Under the pieces are notes generated by a model. It had not been told where the DNA came from and did no database searches. It saw nothing but the letters and a program-made list of their open reading frames with translations. A stretch of 8,574 nucleotides of DNA from CAZDET01 sp964504335 (lineage in GTDB: Bacteria; Bacteroidota; Bacteroidia; Chitinophagales; Saprospiraceae), in the NCBI GenBank assembly GCA_964504335.1, contig CAZDET010000119.1, forward strand, positions 1-8,574. Direction: 5' to 3'. Made by a program: the position numbers and the translations under genes. Position 1 is the first letter of the stretch, and each line of letters starts with the position of its first letter. Shown here piece after piece: positions 1 through 6,709 of this stretch.

Positions 1-1
1 C

Positions 2-75
2 GGCCGGAGGACCGAGGGTCCAAGCTATGTCCCGCCGGGTGAAGTTGTTGCCTCCGGCATTTGATGCGTTTGCCC
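2..75 (+). repeat. Structured intergenic repeat, copy A
   Basis: This 74-base segment matches the reverse complement of 6303-6375 at roughly three quarters of positions by eye, with one or two small gaps. The best-kept part is GATGCGTTTGCCC at 63-75. It has its own symmetry: GCCGGAGG (3-10) pairs perfectly with CCTCCGGC (51-58). Inside are GGACC/GGTCC (9-13 with 17-21, 3-base loop) and CCCG/CGGG (31-34 with 36-39, 1-base loop). The outer and first inner stems share bases 9-10. The repeat may continue to the left of the window. It lies 3' of the heat-shock gene, with 45 bases between the core and the stop. A weaker relative of the core, GATTCGTTTGA, sits at 88-98. Function unknown. Confidence 0.6.
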
Positions 76-117
76 TATAAGCTGCGGGATTCGTTTGAGT
101 AATTGGTTGGTTTCTAA

Positions 118-561
118 TTACTTCACGGGGATGGATTTAACCGGAGCTTCCTGTTCTGGTTCTACATCCCGAATGGTGATTTTTAAAACGCCATTTTGGT
201 ACTCCGCTTCGATGTCTTCCTTACCGGTACCCGGTTGTAAGCTGAAGCGACGCTCCACGGACTCCTGCCGGAATTCCCGTATGATATACGCTCCTTCGGA
301 GGTCTCATCCTCTTCTTTATGGGCACGGACGATTAGGATGTCATCCGCCACATTTACGGAGATTTCTTCTTTTTCAAATCCGGGAAGGGCAATTTCAAAC
401 TCGAGCATAGTGCCGTTCCGACGCACATTGACGGGAGCCACGGGAGGTTGGTTGTAAAGCTCGAAGACAGGCTGACCAAGGAAATGAGAGGAGTGTTTCC
501 GTGGGTCGATTCGGTGCCTCCGGCGATCTTCGCGGTAGGTTTTAATATCCGGAAATGCCAT
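118..561 (-). CDS. Hsp20/alpha-crystallin small heat-shock protein
   Basis: A 147-residue protein of normal length for bacterial small heat-shock proteins, which are ATP-independent cytoplasmic holdases that bind unfolding proteins as oligomers. The N-terminal arm (about 1-40) is basic. The alpha-crystallin domain spans about 40-132 and contains the family signature A-x-x-x-N-G-V-L at 119-126 (AEYQNGVL), followed by KITI. The C-terminal tail carries the I-x-V anchor at 144-146 (IPV), which in this family docks onto a neighbouring dimer. The ATG at 559-561 is the natural start because the protein begins at the usual distance before the domain. It diverges from the gene at 712 across 150 bases in which I could not identify a convincing promoter. 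Its stop is followed by repeat copy A. Confidence 0.95.
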   Translation of the reverse strand: MAFPDIKTYREDRRRHRIDPRKHSSHFLGQPVFELYNQPPVAPVNVRRNGTMLEFEIALPGFEKEEISVNVADDILIVRAHKEEDETSEGAYIIREFRQESVERRFSLQPGTGKEDIEAEYQNGVLKITIRDVEPEQEAPVKSIPVK

Positions 562-711
562 GTTGGTTGATTTGGTTAAGCGATTGTATATCTAATTTAA
601 CCAGAGAAAGGCCCTCACTGCGCTGACGGAAATCACTTAAAGGATTGATTTCTGTAGCCTTCGAAGTCAAAAGGATTGAAGAAATTGAAGGTACATTCCA
701 ATTGACGTACC

Positions 712-1845
712 ATGAAACAGTTATTTGCTCTTTTCATCGGTTTGCACGGCCTGTCTCACTTGCTTGGGCTTTTGCCCGAATTCGAGCCGTTTGCATTCCC
801 CTACCTCGGGTTATTTTGGGGACTCGCCTTTTTGCTGTTTGCCGGGACCGTTCGCGCTTATCTGCTCGAGCGGGGCAATTGGTGGTATATGGGCTTATTT
901 GCGGTTTTCCTCTCGCAGATACTCGTCTTTGCCCACTGGGAAGTTGCCTGGGCCGGTACCATACCTAATGTAATCATCCTGTTTGCTTGTCTGGTTGCCA
1001 GCCAGGATAACCGCTTTCGTCGGACTACCGACCGCGAACTCCAACAGCTGATGGGGCAGTTGAGTACACAGGTGCCGCGGAAGGTAACCGAAGCAAAAAT
1101 GATGGATCTACCCGCTCCGGTACGGCAATGGCTAACGCGTTCCGGAGTGGTAGGCAAGCCTTACATTCAGAGTTTGTACATGGAGCAGCTCCTCTCCCTC
1201 AAGCTTCGGCCGGGGCAGGCGCAATGGAAAACCGGTCTGGCAAAACAGTACGTTACCACTTCCCCTCCCGGATTTCTCTGGACGATCGAAACCCGAACGG
1301 GACCGGGACTACTGGTGAGCGGCCGCGATTTCCTGAATCAAGGGCATGGTGCCATGTGGATTCGCCTCATCTCCCTGTTTAATCTGGTGAAAGTCAAATC
1401 GCAGGAGAAAATCGATGAAGCGGCCCTCCAGCGGTTTCTGGCCGAAATCGCCTGGTATCCTTCAGCGGCTCTGAGCCCACGCATCACCTGGGAATCCGTC
1501 GACGACCGCAGCGCTCGAGCCACCCTAAACCAAAACGGAAAGACCGTCTCGGGTGTATTCCACTTCCTTCCCGACGGTCGCGTTGAAGCATTCTCGACCA
1601 ATCGCTTCCGCTCCACCGGGAAAAATGCGAAGCGCGAGCGCTGGACCGTAGACATGCAGGAACACAATCGACTGAATGAGGTCGAAATCCCCACTAAAGC
1701 CCAGGTCAACTGGCAACTTCCGAACGGCAACTGGACCTGGTTGCGCATCGAAGTGGAAGAATGGATTCCCAACTTCCATCTTCAGGAAGACCAATCAGTA
1801 GAGGAAATCGGTACAAACGACAACCAAGTCCTGTTCCATGATTGA
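712..1845 (+). CDS. Four-helix membrane protein with DUF6544-like C-terminal domain
   Basis: A 377-residue protein in two parts. Residues 1-97 form about four hydrophobic helices (roughly 1-20, 31-50, 59-75 and 79-97). From about 125 a soluble domain begins with LPAPVRQWLTRSG (133-145), followed by QWKTGLAKQY (171-180), PPGFLW (185-190), the D206-G211-G213 region, RFLAEIAWYP (241-250) and a W-x-x-x-D-D strand (260-265). From memory, these match the uncharacterised DUF6544 (also DUF6920-like) family, often found behind a small membrane domain; an HMM search would settle the name. No catalytic residues are established for the family. The start is the first ATG, just after a GGTAC/GTACC inverted pair. 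The 3' end overlaps the next gene by 8 bases, so the two probably form one transcript with coupled translation. Confidence 0.85.
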   Translation: MKQLFALFIGLHGLSHLLGLLPEFEPFAFPYLGLFWGLAFLLFAGTVRAYLLERGNWWYMGLFAVFLSQILVFAHWEVAWAGTIPNVIILFACLVASQDNRFRRTTDRELQQLMGQLSTQVPRKVTEAKMMDLPAPVRQWLTRSGVVGKPYIQSLYMEQLLSLKLRPGQAQWKTGLAKQYVTTSPPGFLWTIETRTGPGLLVSGRDFLNQGHGAMWIRLISLFNLVKVKSQEKIDEAALQRFLAEIAWYPSAALSPRITWESVDDRSARATLNQNGKTVSGVFHFLPDGRVEAFSTNRFRSTGKNAKRERWTVDMQEHNRLNEVEIPTKAQVNWQLPNGNWTWLRIEVEEWIPNFHLQEDQSVEEIGTNDNQVLFHD

Positions 1846-2467
1846 TCATCGCTCCTCCGCCCCCTGGTTAGTGCTGATTCTGGCCGTGGCGCTGGATCTG
1901 GGGGTCCCCTTTCTCCTTGGGTTGGGGTACCCCGGCTACCATCCGCTGTACCATACCATTAGTGATTTGGGTACTGCTCATTGTCCGCTAGCACTGCCTG
2001 CCCGGTTAAACCTTCTGATTGTCGGCAGTCTGTTTATTGCCTTCTCCCGCATGCAAGCCGCCCGTTGCAGATTGTCTTCCCGAGCCGGCCAGTGGTATTC
2101 TTTTCACCTGCTACTTTATGGCTTCACCTGTATTCTTGCCGGCATTTTTCCTGCCGATCCGCTTGGTATTCCCGAATCTTGGCTGGGCAAGACCCACGGC
2201 ATCACATCCGCCATCGGTTTTCTGGCGCTGATTGCCAATCCGTTGATCGCCCGTACCTTTTACCACCGTGCACGGCTTCGGCTCTTCAACGTGCTGTTGT
2301 TCGTGGCGGGTGTGCTGACCTTTGGGGCCTTCATCGTGTCGGGCTTCTACCAGGAGGGATTGTTTCAGTACGCCGGGCTATGGCAGCGCTTGAATCTGAT
2401 GGTGCTATACGGGGCCGTGCTGCTGAATTTCTATTGGTTGCAGCCGGCAGACTACACCCAGAAGTGA
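1838..2467 (+). CDS. DUF998-like integral membrane protein
   Basis: A 209-residue protein, hydrophobic nearly throughout, with about six transmembrane helices. Recognisable pieces are YHTISDLG (38-45) after helix 1, GIFPAD (102-107), HGITSAIGF (120-128) and GLWQRLNLMVLYG (180-192) before the last helix. Together these resemble the DUF998 family, whose biochemical role is unknown. The start ATG (1838) lies inside the end of the preceding gene, sharing 8 bases (ATGATTGA), which suggests translational coupling with the DUF6544-like protein. Both are membrane proteins, so a shared role at the inner membrane is plausible but not shown. It ends 33 bases from the convergent esterase gene; no clear terminator hairpin is visible between them. 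Confidence 0.85.
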   Translation: MIDHRSSAPWLVLILAVALDLGVPFLLGLGYPGYHPLYHTISDLGTAHCPLALPARLNLLIVGSLFIAFSRMQAARCRLSSRAGQWYSFHLLLYGFTCILAGIFPADPLGIPESWLGKTHGITSAIGFLALIANPLIARTFYHRARLRLFNVLLFVAGVLTFGAFIVSGFYQEGLFQYAGLWQRLNLMVLYGAVLLNFYWLQPADYTQK

Positions 2468-2500
2468 ATGCATCAAAACACTCCTTTTGCTCTAAATAGA

Positions 2501-3694
2501 TTACTGCTTGACTACCAACTCGCTCACGGTGCGTCCGTCCATTAATCGCATTTTGATAAAATAGATTCCTTGGGGCAATCCAGCCATTGTCAGTTGAAAG
2601 GTGAGTGTCAGCGGATATAGGGTGCGTAATAAACGACCTTGCCCATCGTACAACGCTATTGTTTCTACTGGAGAAACAGCCTCCACAAACAGCGTTTGAC
2701 CTACTGGATTTGGAAATATTTGTACCAACGCATCTTCCTCAGCTTCCCGCACCGTCACCGGATCACTACACAGCGAAAATTGTTGGAAAAAATCCCACAG
2801 CACCTGACTGGCGAAAATGTCTTCATTGGTCTGGCCAGCGATGAGTTCGTAATCGGGCAGCTCCACGCCTGGCCAGGTGTGGCCCGCGCCGGCGATCTCG
2901 TAGTAGATCACGCGCGCATTATTGCAAGCGCAGTCCGAGTATTCGAATACGGTTACAGTAGAACTGTCGGTAGTATTGAGGTCGGGCAACTCGACGGGCA
3001 GCAGCGCAGTTTGGCATTGATTGTTGGTGCGCCAGTAATCCACGGCGGCCTCGATGCCTACCACCGGCCCCGATTCCGACTCGGCCACCAACCCTCCCTC
3101 GAACGGAACCAGTGGATCGTCCATTCCAAATATATAAATCATTGGGATCGCTCGTCCCGGATCGCCGGTGTCGAACAAGTCGACGGCCAGCGTGCCGCCG
3201 AGGGTACCCATCGCGGCAAAGCGGGCATTGCCCTCAAAGGCGATCCGCTGAGTGAGGAAACTGCCATTTGAAAACCCACACAGATAAATGCGATCCGGGT
3301 CGATCTGATAGTTAGCGAGCAGCGTATCGACCAGGCGGTTGACAAACCCGACATCGTCGATCCCCGCTTTATCTGCGGCGGTACCCCGACCGTCGGCCCA
3401 TACGTAGCTGTTGGGGGCGATCTCCGTAAAGCCTTGCGGATAGGCCACGGCAAAACCGTTGGTATTCGAGGCCTGGTTGAAAAGGGTAAACCCCTGTGCA
3501 CTTAGCGAACTTCCGCCGCCCCCGTGTAAGAATACCACTAGGGGCAGCACCTCGGTCGCCTCATATCCCGGGGGCAAATGCAGTATATAGGAGCGCTGCA
3601 GGGACTGGTGTGTTAGCGTACCGAACACGTTGGTCTGTGCCAATCCCCATTGAAAGACGGTTAAACTACTGAAAATGAATACAATTATTTTCAT
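2501..3694 (-). CDS. Secreted CE1/PHB-depolymerase-like esterase with T9SS sorting domain
   Basis: A 397-residue protein. Residues 1-19 look like a Sec signal peptide ending ..WGLA. The alpha/beta-hydrolase domain (about 22-310) has the oxyanion motif HGGGG (57-61), the D-D-V-G-F motif (113-117), the nucleophile elbow GFSNG (Ser142), an acid within GMDDP (probably Asp193) and the catalytic His272 in GHTWPG. This is the polyhydroxybutyrate-depolymerase/LpqC/feruloyl-esterase (CE1-like) family; the substrate cannot be read from sequence. Residues about 318-397 form a C-terminal sorting domain (FPNP at 327-330, then LYDGQGR and GIYFIKM), which in Bacteroidota directs export by type IX secretion. 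Cys227 and Cys255 correspond to a cysteine pair in the other two esterases here. The gene diverges from an AraC-type regulator across 116 bases, making that regulator a candidate controller. Confidence 0.9.
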   Translation of the reverse strand: MKIIVFIFSSLTVFQWGLAQTNVFGTLTHQSLQRSYILHLPPGYEATEVLPLVVFLHGGGGSSLSAQGFTLFNQASNTNGFAVAYPQGFTEIAPNSYVWADGRGTAADKAGIDDVGFVNRLVDTLLANYQIDPDRIYLCGFSNGSFLTQRIAFEGNARFAAMGTLGGTLAVDLFDTGDPGRAIPMIYIFGMDDPLVPFEGGLVAESESGPVVGIEAAVDYWRTNNQCQTALLPVELPDLNTTDSSTVTVFEYSDCACNNARVIYYEIAGAGHTWPGVELPDYELIAGQTNEDIFASQVLWDFFQQFSLCSDPVTVREAEEDALVQIFPNPVGQTLFVEAVSPVETIALYDGQGRLLRTLYPLTLTFQLTMAGLPQGIYFIKMRLMDGRTVSELVVKQ

Positions 3695-3741
3695 GTCCCG
3701 AATGGATTACGCAGGTGGAGTCCGAACGGGGAGTTGGACGG

Positions 3742-3771
3742 CAAACTATCCCGATGGTTTAATGCATCCAA
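3742..3771 (-). promoter_or_regulatory. Candidate Bacteroidota-type promoter for the T9SS esterase
   Basis: Read on the minus strand, TTG (plus 3769-3771) is followed after 20 bases by TAGTTTG (plus 3742-3748). This resembles the Bacteroidota sigma pattern TTG / TAnnTTTG but is one base short inside the -7 element. It would place transcription initiation roughly 40 bases before the esterase ATG. The match is imperfect and found by eye in a short intergenic stretch, so it may be chance. Confidence 0.25.
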
Positions 3772-3810
3772 CCGGCAATATGTATCTTGGAGAAGTAACA
3801 CGAACGTCCG

Positions 3811-4950
3811 GTGAATCTCCATATTGATCACATTACGCTTTTGGGTATTGCCACCTCCGCGATCGGTCTGTTCCTTGGGGTGTTCTACATTTGCGCGAAT
3901 AAATTCAAAAATGACGGGTACCTCTTTTTGTATCTTCTTCTTTTGGTTCTTTCCTATGAGGTTTTTTATAAAATGCTTATTCATAGTCGATTAATCTATC
4001 AGTATGTAGTGCTTTTCCGTCCGGGGAGATTCTTCAATCAACTTGTTTACCCCTTGTTTCTCTTTTTTATTTGGTCGATCACGAAAGATAAATTCAAGTT
4101 AAAAACCGGCCATTGGATGCTTCTGGCCGTTTTTGCGGGATATACCATTCTGCTGATTGTGGGAGGCACGCAGTACAGTCCGGAAGGAAAGAAGCACCTT
4201 CTGGACTTATTTTACAGCGATACACGCCCGGGGCCTTTCAACTACTGGGGCAATTGGCGAACACTCCTCGAGGGAACCATTATTCCAATCGTATTTCTAG
4301 GAATCATCGGATATGATTTCTTTCGCTTCCGGAGAAAAACGACCGGTCTGCCACGTAGTCGATTGGTTCATATACTGACGGGTATTATTGTGTCGTATTT
4401 CATCTTTTATCAGCTGGCGAACCCCATCTACCGTTGGGGGTACCAAATCACTGGATACTCGATGATAGAGTGGCCGGTGGATATTGGTTTTTTGTCGATT
4501 ATCGATCTGGCGTTCGCAGTGATTGCGCTTTCCGTCAACTCGGGCAGTACTTTTTTCCCTCCGGCCCGCTACCAAAGCAGCGCACTGAGTACGGAATCCT
4601 ATAAACAGATTATCCAGTCGGCCCGTAAGCTCCTGGAAGAAGAGGAGGGAGTCACATACGAACAATGGACCCTAACGGAAATGTCGAAGCGGCTGGGGAT
4701 CAACTCAAGGTATCTATCCCAGGCGATCAACCACCATTTGCAGATCAGCTTTGTCGATTTCATCAACGAATACAAGGTAAATGAAGCCAAGAAACAATTG
4801 CTTGATGAGCGCAATCATGTGTTGACAATTGAAGCCATCGGTCACCTTGCAGGCTTTAAATCCAAGTCGGCCTTTTTCAGGGCCTTTAAAAAGGCCACGG
4901 GATTTACCCCCAACCAGTATGTCAAGTCGAAAAAGAGTAGCCGTTTGTAA
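3811..4950 (+). CDS. Membrane-anchored AraC-family transcriptional regulator
   Basis: A 379-residue protein. The N-terminal part (about 8-245) has seven or so hydrophobic helices, for example 8-28, 36-53, 75-90, 101-118, 154-170, 186-203 and 224-242, and should sit in the inner membrane. The C-terminal part (about 265-372) is a two-helix-turn-helix AraC/XylS DNA-binding domain: first HTH at 287-307 (TLTEMSKRLGINSRYLSQAI), second at about 339-370, ending in the typical GFTPNQY. This architecture is common in Bacteroidota, where the membrane part is presumed to sense a signal; the ligand is unknown. The only in-frame starts after the upstream TAA (3796-3798) and before helix 1 are GTG 3811 and TTG 3841. 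I use GTG, although no well-placed ribosome site supports it. It diverges from the T9SS esterase. Confidence 0.9.
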   Translation: MNLHIDHITLLGIATSAIGLFLGVFYICANKFKNDGYLFLYLLLLVLSYEVFYKMLIHSRLIYQYVVLFRPGRFFNQLVYPLFLFFIWSITKDKFKLKTGHWMLLAVFAGYTILLIVGGTQYSPEGKKHLLDLFYSDTRPGPFNYWGNWRTLLEGTIIPIVFLGIIGYDFFRFRRKTTGLPRSRLVHILTGIIVSYFIFYQLANPIYRWGYQITGYSMIEWPVDIGFLSIIDLAFAVIALSVNSGSTFFPPARYQSSALSTESYKQIIQSARKLLEEEEGVTYEQWTLTEMSKRLGINSRYLSQAINHHLQISFVDFINEYKVNEAKKQLLDERNHVLTIEAIGHLAGFKSKSAFFRAFKKATGFTPNQYVKSKKSSRL

Positions 4951-5054
4951 ATCGGAACTCTAAAAATGGCCACTTCTTCGTCGAATCGGGAGAACTGCCC
5001 AAAGTTTGTCCCACGAAACTGTATCTGTTGCTTACGCAAAATCATCCATTTCCT

Positions 5055-6299
5055 ATGACGATCTTGGCTATCACCATTTATTCTTTGCTTCTATCATGGA
5101 CGGCCCTCCAACCCAAACCGGCTCCTGAAACGGCCCTTGTCGAGTACTATGCGACGATCGCCCTGAGGGAATCTCCGTATGCACCGTTTCAGGGAGTGGT
5201 CCGGCTATCCAAGCGGGAAGCCATGGCCCGCAAACATTACCAATTCGTTTACGGAGAGGGTTTCAGACTGAAATCTATCTCCTTTCGACTCGGCAACCGG
5301 CCTGTGGCACCCAATCACACAGCGAATTATTTTTTCACCACCTCCAGACAGGAGTTCGAATACCGGGACCAGCTTGAAATACGCACCTTTTACGATCGCT
5401 TCGGCCATCCAGCTACTCAACGGAATGCCTCAAAAGAGGTGTACCGGCTAGATAGCCTGGGGCGGTATCAAACGCTCCGTTTCGAAGAGGCATCCGGAAA
5501 TCCCATCGAAAACAGTTGGGGCATTGGGGAATACCGCTGGAAAGTGCAAAATGATGGGTCGATTATTGAAAATCGCTACAATCTCAAAGGAAAAGAAGTT
5601 GCCCTGCGGCCCGGCTTCGACTTCTACACCATTCGGCTCTGTTATGAGCCCAACGGCCTCCTCGCGCTGATGCAAAACATCGACGAGGCGGGTAATCTGG
5701 TAGAGAATTCCAGCGGCGTGGCTCAGGATAAGTTGCACTTCGATAATGAAGGCAGATGGTATGGTTGGACCGTCCTTGATGGCCAGCACCAAATTGCCAG
5801 CGGAAACGGCCCCAATGTGGCAAAGGGGATCAATACCCCGAATCGGTATGGCTACGAGACGGCCATCCGGTACGAAGACGTAGACGGTACGCCCCTCAAA
5901 AACAGCTATGGTTTTTGGGGTAGTAATCGCTATTACGACCGCTTTGGCAATTACGATTATACACAGTTCGTCGATGAACAGGGCAACCCGGGTATGCACG
6001 AAAAGGCAGGCTATAGTATCGCGGAATATACTTACAGCCCCGATGGCTTATTTCGTACGAACGTGCAGTTGCTCGGACTAAATCGAGAACCCGTACTACA
6101 CAAAACCAGAGGATACGCAGCCGTACGGCTGACGTACGATGAGCAAGGAAAGCTCATCAGAACCGCTTATTTAGGGACCAACGACGAAGCAGTAAACAGG
6201 ACAGACAATGGCGTTTCCTACATCGTACTCGAATATGACACCACCAATAATCCCATAACCGAAAAAAGATTCGATAAAGCGGGAAATCCCATTGAGTGA
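5055..6299 (+). CDS. Exported protein of ~33-residue YD/RHS-like tandem repeats
   Basis: A 414-residue protein if the ATG at 5055 is used. A TTG nine codons upstream (5028) is in frame but would put a polar tail before the signal peptide. Residues 1-18 are a likely Sec signal. From about residue 100 the protein consists of degenerate repeats. The G-x-P step recurs near 116, 149, 179, 213, 246, 278, 310, 343, 376 and 409, a period close to 33, with the pattern G-N-P-(6-9)-G-Y-(6)-Y-D-x-x-G between steps. The units resemble YD/RHS or antitoxin-like beta repeats, but I cannot name the family. No catalytic residues stand out; a surface or periplasmic binding or structural role is inference. The tenth unit stops at GNPIE, about five residues in, and repeat copy B begins 3 bases after the stop. 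The gene lies 104 bases after the regulator on the same strand. Confidence 0.8.
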   Translation: MTILAITIYSLLLSWTALQPKPAPETALVEYYATIALRESPYAPFQGVVRLSKREAMARKHYQFVYGEGFRLKSISFRLGNRPVAPNHTANYFFTTSRQEFEYRDQLEIRTFYDRFGHPATQRNASKEVYRLDSLGRYQTLRFEEASGNPIENSWGIGEYRWKVQNDGSIIENRYNLKGKEVALRPGFDFYTIRLCYEPNGLLALMQNIDEAGNLVENSSGVAQDKLHFDNEGRWYGWTVLDGQHQIASGNGPNVAKGINTPNRYGYETAIRYEDVDGTPLKNSYGFWGSNRYYDRFGNYDYTQFVDEQGNPGMHEKAGYSIAEYTYSPDGLFRTNVQLLGLNREPVLHKTRGYAAVRLTYDEQGKLIRTAYLGTNDEAVNRTDNGVSYIVLEYDTTNNPITEKRFDKAGNPIE

Positions 6300-6302
6300 T
6301 TG

Positions 6303-6375
6303 GGGCAAACGCATCCAATTCCGGTGGTAGCAACTCAATCCGGTAGACATGGCATTGCCCTTCGGCTCTCCGGCC
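6303..6375 (-). repeat. Structured intergenic repeat, copy B
   Basis: On the minus strand these 73 bases align with copy A at 2-75. The longest identical blocks are GGCCGGAG at one end and GATGCGTTTGCCC at the other, with about three quarters of positions equal by eye. Similarity stops at 6303, only 3 bases beyond the TGA of the repeat-protein gene. One minus-strand frame reads GRRAEGQCHV then ELLPPELDAFAP. Copy A gives GRRTEGPSYV and KLLPPAFDAFAL, but in two different frames, so a decayed coding origin is possible. Confidence 0.6.
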
Positions 6376-6405
6376 AGTTATCGGGCTCGGCCCGCCGCAC
6401 ACCAT

Positions 6406-6437
6406 GTGGGTGGGTAATTATAAAATAGCCCACCCAC
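6406..6437 (+). repeat. 9-bp stem-loop GTGGGTGGG / CCCACCCAC
   Basis: GTGGGTGGG (6406-6414) is perfectly complementary to CCCACCCAC (6429-6437) around an A/T-rich 14-base loop. No T-tract follows on either strand, so it does not look like a standard intrinsic terminator. Its right arm shares CCCA (6429-6432) with the 13-bp inverted repeat listed next, so both cannot pair at once. Confidence 0.55.
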
Positions 6438-6537
6438 CTTACCTGCCAACCCTTGGGGCTGCAGGCAGCCGAGGCGTGCGCTGCGCACGCGGCTACCAGC
6501 AATGGAAACGGCCGTTTGAAAAAATGGGCTATTTTAT
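6420..6537. repeat. 118-bp segment bounded by perfect 13-bp inverted repeats
   Basis: ATAAAATAGCCCA (6420-6432) and TGGGCTATTTTAT (6525-6537) are exact reverse complements. The enclosed DNA is GC-rich and itself palindromic: GGCTGC/GCAGCC (6457-6462 with 6465-6470) and GCGTGCGC/GCGCACGC (6474-6481 with 6483-6490). I see no target-site duplication, so a mobile origin is unproven. A structured RNA or regulatory element is the alternative. Confidence 0.5.
6467..6494 (+). repeat. GC-rich hairpin
   Basis: GCGTGCGC (6474-6481) pairs perfectly with GCGCACGC (6483-6490) across a single T. After a three-base bulge (GAG), AGCC (6467-6470) can extend the stem with GGCT (6491-6494). The same AGCC can instead pair with GGCT at 6457-6460, so alternative folds compete here too. 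Confidence 0.5.
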
Positions 6538-6540
6538 GAG

Positions 6541-6565
6541 AATGGCTGCCGCTAGAGCAGCTATT
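6541..6565 (+). repeat. 9-bp stem-loop AATGGCTGC / GCAGCTATT
   Basis: AATGGCTGC (6541-6549) pairs with GCAGCTATT (6557-6565) around a 7-base loop. One position is G opposite T, which would be a G-U wobble in RNA transcribed from the plus strand. It lies 3 bases after the 13-bp inverted repeat. Confidence 0.4.
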
Positions 6566-6649
6566 GGATGGTGCTGCAAAGATATGCGCTTATCCCTTAA
6601 CAAGCAAGCCCTGATTTGGTCAAACCCCACGCACCACCGTACCGACTAT

Positions 6650-6662
6650 TTTGATGCGTTTG
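6650..6662 (+). repeat. Repeat core, copy C
   Basis: TTTGATGCGTTTG is identical to copy A 60-72, and CCC follows after one extra base. The flanking ACCG (6641-6644) matches the TCCGG region of copy A only loosely, and the rest of the repeat is not recognisable, so this is a partial or diverged copy. Relative to the second esterase gene it lies 3' of the stop in the same orientation as copies A and B have to their genes. Confidence 0.4.
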
Positions 6663-6709
6663 ACCCATGGAGTGACAGAGGCCGTGGTGAAAAACGTCTC
6701 TTGTTCTAA

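Noticed and set aside
3691..3984. Open frame of 97 codons on the minus strand overlapping the regulator start
   Set aside because: It covers the divergent intergenic region and the first helices of the regulator, has a low-complexity lysine-rich start and matches no family. It is a shadow of the plus-strand gene.
5448..5999. 183-codon minus-strand frame inside the repeat-protein gene
   Set aside because: It is antisense to a gene with clear periodic repeat structure and a signal peptide. The frame is open because of the repeat codon pattern, and no motif is visible.
6406..6440. Intrinsic terminator for the repeat-protein gene
   Set aside because: The stem is strong, but the loop is long and no run of T follows on either strand.
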